Assembly: GCA_009783265.1 (NCBI GenBank)
Contig: WRHM01000001.1
Coordinates: forward strand, 558,001 to 622,000
Source of the DNA: Oscillospiraceae bacterium
GTDB lineage: Bacteria > Bacillota > Clostridia > Oscillospirales > WRJC01
Length of the DNA stretch: 64,000 nt
Direction: 5' to 3'
The notes beneath the pieces are model-generated. The model was not told where the DNA came from. It saw only the letters and a list, made by a program, of their open reading frames with translations, and did no database searches. Below are positions 1 to 7,293 of the stretch, piece after piece; position 1 is the stretch's first letter, and every line of letters starts with the position of its first letter. The translations under genes and the position numbers were made by a program.

Positions 1-1
1 G

Positions 2-1387
2 TTATATATAAACGGCGTTAAAATCGAAGACGAGAGTTTTATAATAAAAGAAGGCGAAAATATACTCGTTACTGCTATTAACGAAAAGACAAATGCCGCC
101 AGAGATTATGAAATCGCAGTCATGCCGCTTGACAACGGGTTGCCCGTGATCTCGATAAATATCGAAAATAACCGTCATGTCACAAGCAAAAACAAATATC
201 TTGAGGCCGAAATGACGATAACCGAAAGTATGCTTAATTCTTCTGAAGATTATATAGACGGGCTGTTCTCGGGTGAAATAGAGATAAAACTAAGGGGACA
301 TTCGTCGTCGGGTATGCCGAAGAAAAGCTATAATATAAAAATATCAGAAAAATCCGGGATTCTGGATATGGCCCCTGCGAAAAAATGGGCGTTTGTCGCT
401 AATTATTCCGACAAATCTTTGATGCGCAATTATATAGCCTATGAATTATACAGGGATATGGGGGCGTTTTTCTCGCCGAAATTCAGGTTTGTTGATTTAA
501 TAGTCAACGGCGAATACATGGGCAATTATATTATAGGCGAAAAAGTCAAAATCGGCAAGGGCAGGCTTGATTTGCCCAAAATAAAAACCGAAGAGACAGT
601 TAAAATAAAAAGAAAAGGCACTTTGACAATCCCCCCGACTTCAGGAAAAGATCTAAACGGAAGCTATGTGCTTGAAGTAAATTCGACGGATAAATATGAC
701 AAAGGCGAAATAATATTCGAGACAAAAAGAATTAACTGGCGCACAGAACATTTCTTTTCTATCAAACAGCCAAGCGAAAAAAATATGTCTGTCGAGGCTT
801 ATGATTATATATCAAATTATGTAAATGAAACCGAGGACGCTATTTTTGCCGAAAATTTCAAAGACCCGAAGAACGGCTACAGAAAATATATAGACGCGTC
901 TACTTTTATCGACTGGTACATAGTAAACGAGCTCTTCAAGAATGTCGACGCTGGATTTCATACAAGCGTATATATGTATAAACCAAGAGACGGGAAACTG
1001 TGCATGGGGCCTGTTTGGGATTTTGATATAGGCGCGGGAAATATAGATTATGCGGGTTGCGACGACCCGAAAGGGTGGTATGTGAGATATTCGGCATGGT
1101 TTTCAAGATTATTTGAGGACGAGGCGTTTGCCAAAGAATTCAAAGACCGGTGGAATGAAGTAAAAGCGAATTATTTTGGCAGAATATTTACCAGAATAGA
1201 CGAGACTGCGATGCTTTTGGAAAAATCTCAGGCGATGAATTTTGACAGGTGGAAAATACTCGGGGTTTATGTATGGCCCAACGCCGATGGCGTCGAATCG
1301 CGCAGGACATACGAGAGCGAAGTCGAGTATCTGAAAGACTGGCTGAATGCCAGAATCGATTGGATAGATAAAGAGATAAACAAGTAG
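2..1387 (+). CDS. CotH-kinase family protein, 5' end cut by the window
   Basis: The reading frame is open from base 2 with no stop before the first ATG at 122, so this is the 3' part of a larger gene. The segment NVDAGFHTSVYMYK followed by GPVWDFDIGAGN is the conserved CotH core (kinase-like fold, known in spore-coat and exported proteins). Upstream, KLRGHSSSGMPKKSYNIK is the usual N-terminal CotH motif. The residues before 122 (YINGVKIEDESF, then EGENILVTAINEK) read like a small beta-sandwich domain, common in secreted CotH proteins. CotH kinases phosphorylate coat or surface proteins; the target here is unknown. It ends in a strong bidirectional hairpin shared with the convergent phage operon. 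Confidence 0.85.
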   Translation, partial: LYINGVKIEDESFIIKEGENILVTAINEKTNAARDYEIAVMPLDNGLPVISINIENNRHVTSKNKYLEAEMTITESMLNSSEDYIDGLFSGEIEIKLRGHSSSGMPKKSYNIKISEKSGILDMAPAKKWAFVANYSDKSLMRNYIAYELYRDMGAFFSPKFRFVDLIVNGEYMGNYIIGEKVKIGKGRLDLPKIKTEETVKIKRKGTLTIPPTSGKDLNGSYVLEVNSTDKYDKGEIIFETKRINWRTEHFFSIKQPSEKNMSVEAYDYISNYVNETEDAIFAENFKDPKNGYRKYIDASTFIDWYIVNELFKNVDAGFHTSVYMYKPRDGKLCMGPVWDFDIGAGNIDYAGCDDPKGWYVRYSAWFSRLFEDEAFAKEFKDRWNEVKANYFGRIFTRIDETAMLLEKSQAMNFDRWKILGVYVWPNADGVESRRTYESEVEYLKDWLNARIDWIDKEINK

Positions 1388-1409
1388 AATAAGCAATAAT
1401 ATAATAAAA

Positions 1410-1447
1410 AAAGCGTCTGCCGGGAAAAAAATCCCGGCAAACGCTTT
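1410..1447. terminator. bidirectional terminator
   Basis: Hairpin AAGCGTCTGCCGGGA / TCCCGGCAAACGCTT with A-rich and T-rich flanks, lying between the convergent CotH gene and the end of the phage operon. It can serve both strands. Confidence 0.8.
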
Positions 1448-1472
1448 AAAATTTTATTTATATAAAAATATC

Positions 1473-2990
1473 CTACAAATGCATCGCGCCCCAAAACAGC
1501 AAATCAGACTGCCCTGCGGCAATGCCGAGAGGTTTCATGCCATCTAAATTCGTGAACGGCACAAGCTCGCCGTTGCTGCCTGCCGTATAAAGCTGACCCG
1601 GTTTTAGATTATTATATAATCCCGGCAGATATTTTCCCGCCGTCTGTACCCTGATATTGCCGCTCACAGGCTGGTCAATGGCAACCCCTATGATATGATC
1701 CGGTTTAACGCAGTCAGTTTTGCGCCCGAACCAGAACGTCAAATTCGCAAGGGGAGCCGAATCGCAGGACTGCATAAATAAAAATTCTCCCGGATTATCC
1801 GGATTTTCGTAAAATGAATTTTTTATACGGGTCATAGCATAACTTTCGTTGGCTATTTCCAGCGACTGGAACGGCCTGAATTTTTTTATATTTGCATCTG
1901 TGCCGTCTAAAGTAAATTCCAGCAGGCATGTATCCCTTGGGCTGATTTCATAATCGATTCCCGTAAGATATATCTTGCCGCTTTTGCTGTATGCCAAACA
2001 TGAAGAACCAAGATAATTATTAGTATTAAATACCGGAAGATTCTGAACCGGGCTTTTTGACACAATACCCGATGAATCTACGCTTAGTATCTGAAACCGG
2101 GCTGGTCCGTAGCCGCTGGCTGAATTTGCGGCAAGTATGATCGTCCCGTCGGCGTCAGAGCAGTTCGGTCCTGCTGGCATATATGCCTGACCCGACGGAA
2201 ACGCCATACTTGAAGTCGCTCCCAGAAGCTGAGGCGAGCCAAATGATATATTATTGCCGTTTACTGTGACGGTAATTGCGTATATATTCGCCGAAGTGCC
2301 GTAGATTAATATATATTTATTATTATTTTTATCGTAACTGAACAGAGTATGATGCATTATTGCCGACGTCACTCCGGGTATCTGGACCTGTGTCGTCATA
2401 GCAGCCGCGCCGGTTTCGCAATTAAACAGCGTGGCATAAGATAGGGTGCCGGCGGAACTGCATATCAGCATTGAAGAATTTCCGACTTTGACCGGATTTG
2501 TTATATATGTATGCGTATACGGGAAATTATACCCGGTCCCGGCTGAAGATATTATATCCCCGGTTATTGAAAATACCACGGGAAAATAGTTGGGAGACGA
2601 CCCCGCCGTATTTTGCATGACAGCGCAAAATAAAGCGGCGGAATTTTCGTCATAACCGCGTAATATTATCCCGTTGCCTAAAATCTGGCTTGAGCCGTAA
2701 GTTCTGTACGCGCCGAAAGATACTGTTTTGTTGTTAAAATCCACGGTTGCGACTGTGCATCTGTCATAATATATAATCAGCAGTTTTGTGTCTGACAGTC
2801 TCAAAAGGCCGTAATTAAACGAAGAAGTAGCATAAGACAGCCCCTGCGCGGCTATATTTCTTTTTGTTTTTGCGGGTATTACGCCGTCCGGGGTCAGCGA
2901 TAATATATCTCCTGCGCGCGTCTCTTCCGGAGAGCCTGCGGGCAGCGCTATATTGCCCGAAACATAACGCCCTTCTTGAAACGAGTATAT
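1473..2990 (-). CDS. phage beta-propeller/fibre-like structural protein
   Basis: The ORF track starts this gene at a TTG (2804), but the same frame is open to 3014 and reads smoothly as protein (GRYVSGNIALPAGSPEE, then AGDILSLTPDGVIPA), so the real N-terminus lies upstream. No ATG/GTG/TTG with a ribosome site is visible there; 2990 (an ATA) is only a guess. The body has repeated short beta-strand blocks (SYDKNNNKYILIYG, AYSKSGKIYLTG) suggesting a propeller. The tail (IGVAIDQPVSGNIRVQ, GLYNNLKPGQLYTAG) resembles phage head-fibre or decoration proteins. Last gene of the phage operon. The N-terminal part overlaps the out-of-frame tail of the capsid gene, so a frameshift or fusion is possible. 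Function is inferred, not recognised by a signature. Confidence 0.5.
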   Translation of the reverse strand: MYSFQEGRYVSGNIALPAGSPEETRAGDILSLTPDGVIPAKTKRNIAAQGLSYATSSFNYGLLRLSDTKLLIIYYDRCTVATVDFNNKTVSFGAYRTYGSSQILGNGIILRGYDENSAALFCAVMQNTAGSSPNYFPVVFSITGDIISSAGTGYNFPYTHTYITNPVKVGNSSMLICSSAGTLSYATLFNCETGAAAMTTQVQIPGVTSAIMHHTLFSYDKNNNKYILIYGTSANIYAITVTVNGNNISFGSPQLLGATSSMAFPSGQAYMPAGPNCSDADGTIILAANSASGYGPARFQILSVDSSGIVSKSPVQNLPVFNTNNYLGSSCLAYSKSGKIYLTGIDYEISPRDTCLLEFTLDGTDANIKKFRPFQSLEIANESYAMTRIKNSFYENPDNPGEFLFMQSCDSAPLANLTFWFGRKTDCVKPDHIIGVAIDQPVSGNIRVQTAGKYLPGLYNNLKPGQLYTAGSNGELVPFTNLDGMKPLGIAAGQSDLLFWGAMHL

Positions 2991-3777
2991 CGTCCGAAGC
3001 CAGAGCGTCGCGGCTCATTTCTACGGGAGTGAGCGAATCCGGCACGCCGTCGCCCCTCCCGAAAACCCCGTCGGCGAAAAGATAAGTGCTGTAAACTCCA
3101 TCGACAGGGATTATACCGTCGTCAACGATGACTTTATATCCCAAATAAACCGGAAATTCTACTATTCCCTCAGAATTCGGGATATATTCGATAAGATTTT
3201 GCTTTTGCAAAGTCGTGAATACAGCCGAATGCATTGCGATCGCCTTTAAGTCAGACGCGGCGTCGCCCAGTAATTGCTTTGTATCAAGCAGGGCGTTCGC
3301 GCTTATGATTGCATCGTCGTCGTCTTCTTCTGAAATGTCGTTGCAGTGGGAATCTGCGAGTGCTTCGGCAAATATCCCGTTTAAAATCGCGATTAAAATT
3401 TTCTGTTCCTGAACGTTCCACCATTTCGCGATCTGTTCCCCGGCCGCGCTCATCGGATCGTTTCCGGCGAGAGCTCCCGCGAGTTCGTTTGCGCTCCACG
3501 CCTTGCCCCTGATCAAAACAGGCGCAACGTCTTTGTCCGCGCTGATTTTTTCCGGGACAAGCGGCTCAGAATCACTCAAAACTTCGTCTGAACCTGTCAA
3601 TGCTTTCATAAAAGGCATATTAACTGTCTTGCCGCCTTTTTCGATAAGAGAATCAAGCAGCGGATTGCTCTGGGCGATCCCGCTGTTGATAAGATTAGAT
3701 AATTCTTTTGTTTGATTTATAACATACGGCGCAAAAAGCTCCGGTACGATTAAATCAGCTATTTTTGTTTTTGCCAT
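2815..3777 (-). CDS. phage major capsid protein (C-terminus in doubt)
   Basis: Begins MAKTKIADLIVPELFAPYV and continues with GKTVNMPFMKALTGSDEVL and VLIRGKAWSANELAGALAG, a pattern familiar from HK97-like major capsid proteins of Firmicute phages. Position after portal and scaffold genes agrees. From about residue 258 (SRRALCFGQYSAARR) the sequence becomes Arg/Lys-rich and looks like an out-of-frame reading, while the +1 frame over the same DNA is smooth and continues into the downstream fibre-like ORF. Either the capsid gene has a frameshift here, or the two products overlap or are joined by frameshifting. Ribosome site AAAAGGAG lies before the ATG. Confidence 0.75.
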   Translation of the reverse strand: MAKTKIADLIVPELFAPYVINQTKELSNLINSGIAQSNPLLDSLIEKGGKTVNMPFMKALTGSDEVLSDSEPLVPEKISADKDVAPVLIRGKAWSANELAGALAGNDPMSAAGEQIAKWWNVQEQKILIAILNGIFAEALADSHCNDISEEDDDDAIISANALLDTKQLLGDAASDLKAIAMHSAVFTTLQKQNLIEYIPNSEGIVEFPVYLGYKVIVDDGIIPVDGVYSTYLFADGVFGRGDGVPDSLTPVEMSRDALASDDILVSRRALCFGQYSAARRLSGRDARRRYIIADPGRRNTRKNKKKYSRAGAVLCYFFV

Positions 3778-3835
3778 AAAATTTTTTCTCCTTTTTTATT
3801 TAAAATTAAATTATTATAATAAATTTATAATAAAA

Positions 3836-3869
3836 AAGAACGCCTCTGCAAAATTTTGCGAGTGTTCTT
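3836..3869 (-). terminator. hairpin between immunity gene and capsid gene
   Basis: AAGAACACTCGCAAAA / TTTTGCAGAGGCGTTCTT with a following T-run on the minus strand. It separates the toxin/immunity genes from the capsid gene and would limit read-through. Confidence 0.6.
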
Positions 3870-3920
3870 ATTTATATTATCTTTTATTATTTTTTTGTTT
3901 TTGAAAATTTTCGCCTGATT

Positions 3921-5186
3921 TTATCCAAGTATTATCTTATAGTCATATTCTTCCTCCGCTTTTTTGAAAACTTTTAAAATTTTCTGCATCTCTGGGAGTA
4001 ACTGTTGTGAAACTTCGTTCAGTCCTTTTAAATGGATTTCCGACGGATTTGTGCGGTTCGCTAATAAATCCCATAAAGCGTCAAGATTTTCCCCGTACCA
4101 ATCCGGGAAATTCAATGTTTCTTTCAATCGCAAATGAACTTCGCTTAAATATTTACAGCCCGTAAAATCTATTGTTTTCACGTTTATTTCACGAATCCAT
4201 ATATCGTACTCTTCGCCGACTGCATAAAATATGTTTATAATTTGATTCATGTATCTTGATATATTAGAAGATATAATATTTCTTCCTATGAAATGTATTT
4301 CGCATGGCTCTAATCCTGTCAGCAGCCTAAATAAATCGTCAGGCTTGTTGTCGTCCCATTCGGGCAGATTAAGTTTTTTTGCTAATAAATCGCGGATTTC
4401 ATCTGCGGTTACGCAGTTTCTGACGTCTATTTCTATTGGGTCCGGTTCTTTTATATAAAATCCATATACGCCGTTACTAAATTCTCCCGCCGCAAATATA
4501 AAAATTTCTTTTCCTATATTTACTTTGTAGACAGTCATTATATGTTTTTGATTATATATAGGGTCTAATACGTTAATCTTTTGCCTTGTATTTTCCCACT
4601 TATAATCAAATATGTTAATATTAAATAACTTGCAATTTCCCTCAATGCCTGAGTTGACAAATTTCCACAAACTGTCTTCGGGTTCGGGCGGATTAAGAAG
4701 TATTTCTTTTTCTAAGCGAATCCTCTCTCTGTCTGCGCGATTTACGGTGCTTTTTGGTATTTTTCTTATCGGATGGCTTTCAGGCACATCATCTACAAGA
4801 TAAACATTAAAAGGTTTTGCTTTGCCTTCTGCGACACACTTTATAACTTCCGTTTCCCACCATGGCAATACAAAATCAATAAAGTTTTCTATGATATGAT
4901 TTTTAGCTTTTAAATCATCTTTAATAAATTCATTGTAATTATAGATAATTATTGCATAACTATCTTTTTCAAGCCAATCAAGATCTCCAATCCAATCATT
5001 ATGTGAACCAAACGATTTGGAAATTGTTGGAAAGTTGCATATATCACTTATTTTGTTAAAATAATCCTGTTCATTTTTTATCTCTCTTCCGTCAATTTCT
5101 GCAACAAACAAATTTTTATCTTTCCTAAATGCATTTTCTGTTTCTATAAAATCTTCATATCTTAAATTGTATATTTTGTTTTTCAT
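3921..5186 (-). CDS. multi-domain barstar-like immunity protein
   Basis: 421 residues with several barstar-like units. The last unit (about 335-421) has FPDWYGENLDALWDLL, the classic barstar helix with both barnase-contacting Asp residues (D35 and D39 equivalents). A middle unit (about 250-335) reads LPEWDDNKPDDLFRLL and keeps only the first Asp. The N-terminal 145 residues (AEIDGREIKNEQDYFNKI, GSHNDWIGDLDWLE) also look barstar-related, followed by a ~100-residue beta-rich linker of unknown type. Barstar binds and blocks barnase-type RNases in the cytoplasm. The gene directly follows a barnase-like toxin fragment, with ribosome site AGAAAGGGG, so it is read as cognate or multi-specific immunity. 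No membrane segment or signal peptide. Confidence 0.85.
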   Translation of the reverse strand: MKNKIYNLRYEDFIETENAFRKDKNLFVAEIDGREIKNEQDYFNKISDICNFPTISKSFGSHNDWIGDLDWLEKDSYAIIIYNYNEFIKDDLKAKNHIIENFIDFVLPWWETEVIKCVAEGKAKPFNVYLVDDVPESHPIRKIPKSTVNRADRERIRLEKEILLNPPEPEDSLWKFVNSGIEGNCKLFNINIFDYKWENTRQKINVLDPIYNQKHIMTVYKVNIGKEIFIFAAGEFSNGVYGFYIKEPDPIEIDVRNCVTADEIRDLLAKKLNLPEWDDNKPDDLFRLLTGLEPCEIHFIGRNIISSNISRYMNQIINIFYAVGEEYDIWIREINVKTIDFTGCKYLSEVHLRLKETLNFPDWYGENLDALWDLLANRTNPSEIHLKGLNEVSQQLLPEMQKILKVFKKAEEEYDYKIILG

Positions 5187-5204
5187 AATTATAATCCCCT
5201 TTCT

Positions 5205-5516
5205 CTACTTTATTTTTACAAAATCCGGTAAATTATTTAAGCTGTCTCCTTCACCATAGTGGCTGTCAGTATAGTAAATTGAACCATCGCTCCCAACAAC
5301 AAACCTTTCACCGTCTCGCTTAACTCCCGGAACTTTATTATTAATATCAAATTCACGGTATGTTATTGTGTTTCCTGATGAATCTGTTGTGGATAGTTGA
5401 TTTTTATCATTATCCCACCCACCGCCGGCACCTGTCCCCGGTGTTGCACCCGAAACTTGCCCTTTCCAGCCATGAGCCTCATAAGCACTATAAGCGTTTA
5501 CTACGTTTGCAGGCAA
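5205..5516 (-). CDS. barnase-like RNase toxin domain, orphan C-terminal module
   Basis: The segment ITYREFDINNKVPGVKRD, then GERFVVGSDGSIYYTDSHY, matches the barnase/RNase-T1-like fold used as a C-terminal warhead in polymorphic toxins: Glu in YREFD, two Arg in KRDGER and His in DSHY fit the barnase Glu73/Arg83/Arg87/His102 set. The only start is a TTG with no ribosome site, and the frame opens just after a stop (LYYVNDLPANVV), so it is a displaced toxin tip rather than a full gene. The DNA just upstream codes, in another frame, for a remnant of a barnase C-terminus. The immunity gene follows 18 bp downstream. Likely silent unless joined to a carrier by recombination. Confidence 0.65.
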   Translation of the reverse strand: MPANVVNAYSAYEAHGWKGQVSGATPGTGAGGGWDNDKNQLSTTDSSGNTITYREFDINNKVPGVKRDGERFVVGSDGSIYYTDSHYGEGDSLNNLPDFVKIK

Positions 5517-5520
5517 ATCG

Positions 5521-5578
5521 TTGACATAATATAGTTATTCCCTACTTTGATAAACGTCCTGTAATCATATCGTATATT
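5521..5578 (-). pseudogene. remnant of a barnase C-terminus
   Basis: In one minus-strand frame this DNA reads YDYRTFIKVGNNYIMST, which aligns with NHYRTFIEIGRSDDVMS of the intact MuF-toxin gene upstream. The catalytic His has become Asp, and a frame change joins it to the orphan RNase module. It is a decayed junction of an old toxin copy. Confidence 0.55.
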
Positions 5579-5586
5579 GCTCTATT

Positions 5587-5658
5587 TTACTTCAATTTTA
5601 TCGATTTAATGTAATTTAAAGTAAACTCTTCATTTCCAATAAGCGTAATCCATTTCAT
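5587..5658 (-). pseudogene. truncated immunity-like ORF (23 aa)
   Basis: ATG preceded by TAGGGAAATA opens a 23-residue frame, MKWITLIGNEEFTLNYIKSI, that stops early. It looks like the N-terminus of a longer small immunity protein cut short. No family is claimed; the context of decayed toxin modules is the main support. Confidence 0.35.
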
Positions 5659-5667
5659 ATTATTTCC

Positions 5668-5934
5668 CTACATATTTTTATTTTTTTCTGCTTCTTCTTT
5701 TATATCCCATTCGAATATTTTGTTAAAATCCTTAAAGCAACGCTCACAAATCCAATGATACTTGTCAGTTGTGCAATACGCTTTTTTTGTATCATTATCA
5801 ATCTTCCCTGAACAAAAAGAGCAATGCTCGTGTTCCCACCCTTTACGATAAGGTGTAAAAGGTATATGCAATAACTGTTTTCTGTATAAATAATTCATTT
5901 GATTTGTTAAACGCCAGTCATTATTTTTAATCAT
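5668..5934 (-). CDS. small Cys-rich protein, candidate immunity protein
   Basis: 88 residues with WEHEHCSFC, CTTDKYHWICERCF and a DFNKIFEW tail: a likely zinc-binding knuckle (CxxC, CxxxxxxxxCxxC). It begins 16 bp after the MuF-toxin gene, the position of a cognate immunity gene. I recall similar small WDHDHC proteins beside polymorphic toxins, but cannot name a family with certainty. Inferred role: neutralises the second (C-terminal) toxin domain of the upstream gene, because barstar-type partners for the barnase domain exist elsewhere in the locus. Cytoplasmic, no signal peptide. Confidence 0.55.
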   Translation of the reverse strand: MIKNNDWRLTNQMNYLYRKQLLHIPFTPYRKGWEHEHCSFCSGKIDNDTKKAYCTTDKYHWICERCFKDFNKIFEWDIKEEAEKNKNM

Positions 5935-5949
5935 TATTATTATCCTTTC

Positions 5950-6639
5950 TTACTTTGGTTCTATTCTGCCATCTGGAAAAACACGAAACGAATTTCCATC
6001 TTTATCAGTATAATCCCAATGGGGACCAATAGGGGCATTATGATCTATATCTGGATTCCATTTTTCACCGGTTTGGGGATTATACCAATTTCCTCTCCCG
6101 GAATTTGGGTCGCCGGAACCTTTCCATTCAAATCCTTCTCCGGGAGATTTTGAGGGAGCATTACCCGGATATTTCAATTCAATTCCCTCATATTTTTCCG
6201 ACATTACATCGTCGCTTCTCCCTATCTCGATAAACGTCCTGTAATGGTTACGTGTGACGAAAATCCAGCCGTCGCTTGAATATAATATTCTCTCTGTTAC
6301 TTTGTTTCCGTCGATGTTTCTTGTATCCGCTTCATACCATATTCTCCACGGCGCGCCGGGCAATTTCCCGCTGGCATTATCATATACGGTGTTGCCGGAT
6401 GCTACTATAGTATCTATATAATAATCCGCGTCCTTTTTTAAAACCACTTGCACTGCTTCGGTTCTGCACCTGCAATTCAAGTGTATGGGCGGTTCGGGAA
6501 TCCGGTCGGTTATTCCGAAAATTTTCCCGTCGAGATTTCTGCAGGCGACACAGGTTTTAAAATCCTGCTCGGATATCCATATTTTCCAATATTCGCTGCA
6601 AACTTCGTTAATTATATCACATCCTTTCTTAAAAAGCAA
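5950..6639 (-). CDS. phage MuF-type minor head protein with two C-terminal toxin-like domains
   Basis: Residues 1-70 end in CVACRNLDGKIFGITDRIP and PPIHLNCRC, the Cys/His-rich C-terminal signature of SPP1-gp7/MuF minor head proteins; the long helical N-terminus normally present is missing. Residues ~85-150 are barnase-like: IWYEADTRNIDGNKVTERI and TRNHYRTFIEI keep Glu73, Arg87 and His102 equivalents, with Lys at the Arg83 position. Residues ~170-229 (WYNPQTGEKWNPDIDH, IGPHWDYTDKDGNSFRVF) resemble the 'polymorphic toxin type 37' domain. The start is uncertain: a TTG at 6639, or an ATT just after AAAGGATGTGATA. MuF polymorphic toxins are a known phage class thought to be carried with the virion; two warheads in one chain is unusual. 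Confidence 0.75.
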   Translation of the reverse strand: MLFKKGCDIINEVCSEYWKIWISEQDFKTCVACRNLDGKIFGITDRIPEPPIHLNCRCRTEAVQVVLKKDADYYIDTIVASGNTVYDNASGKLPGAPWRIWYEADTRNIDGNKVTERILYSSDGWIFVTRNHYRTFIEIGRSDDVMSEKYEGIELKYPGNAPSKSPGEGFEWKGSGDPNSGRGNWYNPQTGEKWNPDIDHNAPIGPHWDYTDKDGNSFRVFPDGRIEPK

Positions 6640-6662
6640 ACGGCTTTCAAAAATATTGCAGG

Positions 6663-6682
6663 GGACGCCGGTTCCGGCGTCC
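6663..6682. other. perfect inverted repeat GGACGCCGG/CCGGCGTCC
   Basis: A nine-base stem with a two-base loop sits between the scaffold-like gene and the MuF-toxin gene. There is no T-run, so it is more likely a processing or recombination structure than a terminator. Confidence 0.5.
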
Positions 6683-6691
6683 TATATCATT

Positions 6692-7267
6692 CTAATCCTG
6701 TTTTCTTGCCGCAGCCGCCAGATATTTCGCAATCTCAGGGTTTTCTTTATATATTTTCGACTGCGCGGCCATATTCCAGCTTTCTTTATCAAACGGATTG
6801 ATTCCGGCCGAATCAGAAATATCTATATTTCCGCACGCCGGAAGTATTTTTGAAGCGTCGGCCGAATCTGAATTTTCACCGTAAATCATAAGACGGCTTT
6901 TTTTCCCCGATTCAGGCGTGAACAAATCCCAGATAAATTCCCCAGTTTCATCTGTGACTAAAGAATTAAGAATCTCGTCAAACGGCGTATCTTTGTTTTC
7001 CGGGTTAAATATCAGATTTTCGAAATCTTCGGCTATACTCTCCCGTGTCCGTTCGTTTACAAATTCTAAGCCCTTTTCGCGCAGATATAAATTAAAAGCC
7101 CGTTCTTTTTCAAATTCAGTGAGCATAAATAAAATTTGCCCGTCTGTCATTTCACAGCCGGACAATTTTGCTTTTTCTTTTAAACTTTCTTTTTTTTGCT
7201 CTGATTTATCGTCTAATTTTATATCATTAGAGTCTGGATAAATTTTATTTTCAATCGTCATGCACAT
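6692..7267 (-). CDS. probable phage scaffolding/head assembly protein
   Basis: 191 residues, acidic and Lys/Glu-rich with predicted helices (SEQKKESLKEKAKLSGCEM, FEKERAFNLYLREKGLEF) and an Ala-rich tail (EIAKYLAAAARKQD). No enzyme motif. It lies between portal and the MuF/capsid genes, where scaffold genes usually sit. The assignment rests on position and composition only. Ribosome site AAAGGAG is 8-10 bases before the ATG. Confidence 0.5.
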   Translation of the reverse strand: MCMTIENKIYPDSNDIKLDDKSEQKKESLKEKAKLSGCEMTDGQILFMLTEFEKERAFNLYLREKGLEFVNERTRESIAEDFENLIFNPENKDTPFDEILNSLVTDETGEFIWDLFTPESGKKSRLMIYGENSDSADASKILPACGNIDISDSAGINPFDKESWNMAAQSKIYKENPEIAKYLAAAARKQD

Positions 7268-7293
7268 TTTTACTCCTTTCCTGTTTTATAAAT

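Noticed and set aside
3215-3412. Plus-strand ORFs inside the capsid gene and similar shadow ORFs across the window
   Set aside because: They lie opposite clear genes, lack ribosome sites and have no protein-like pattern.
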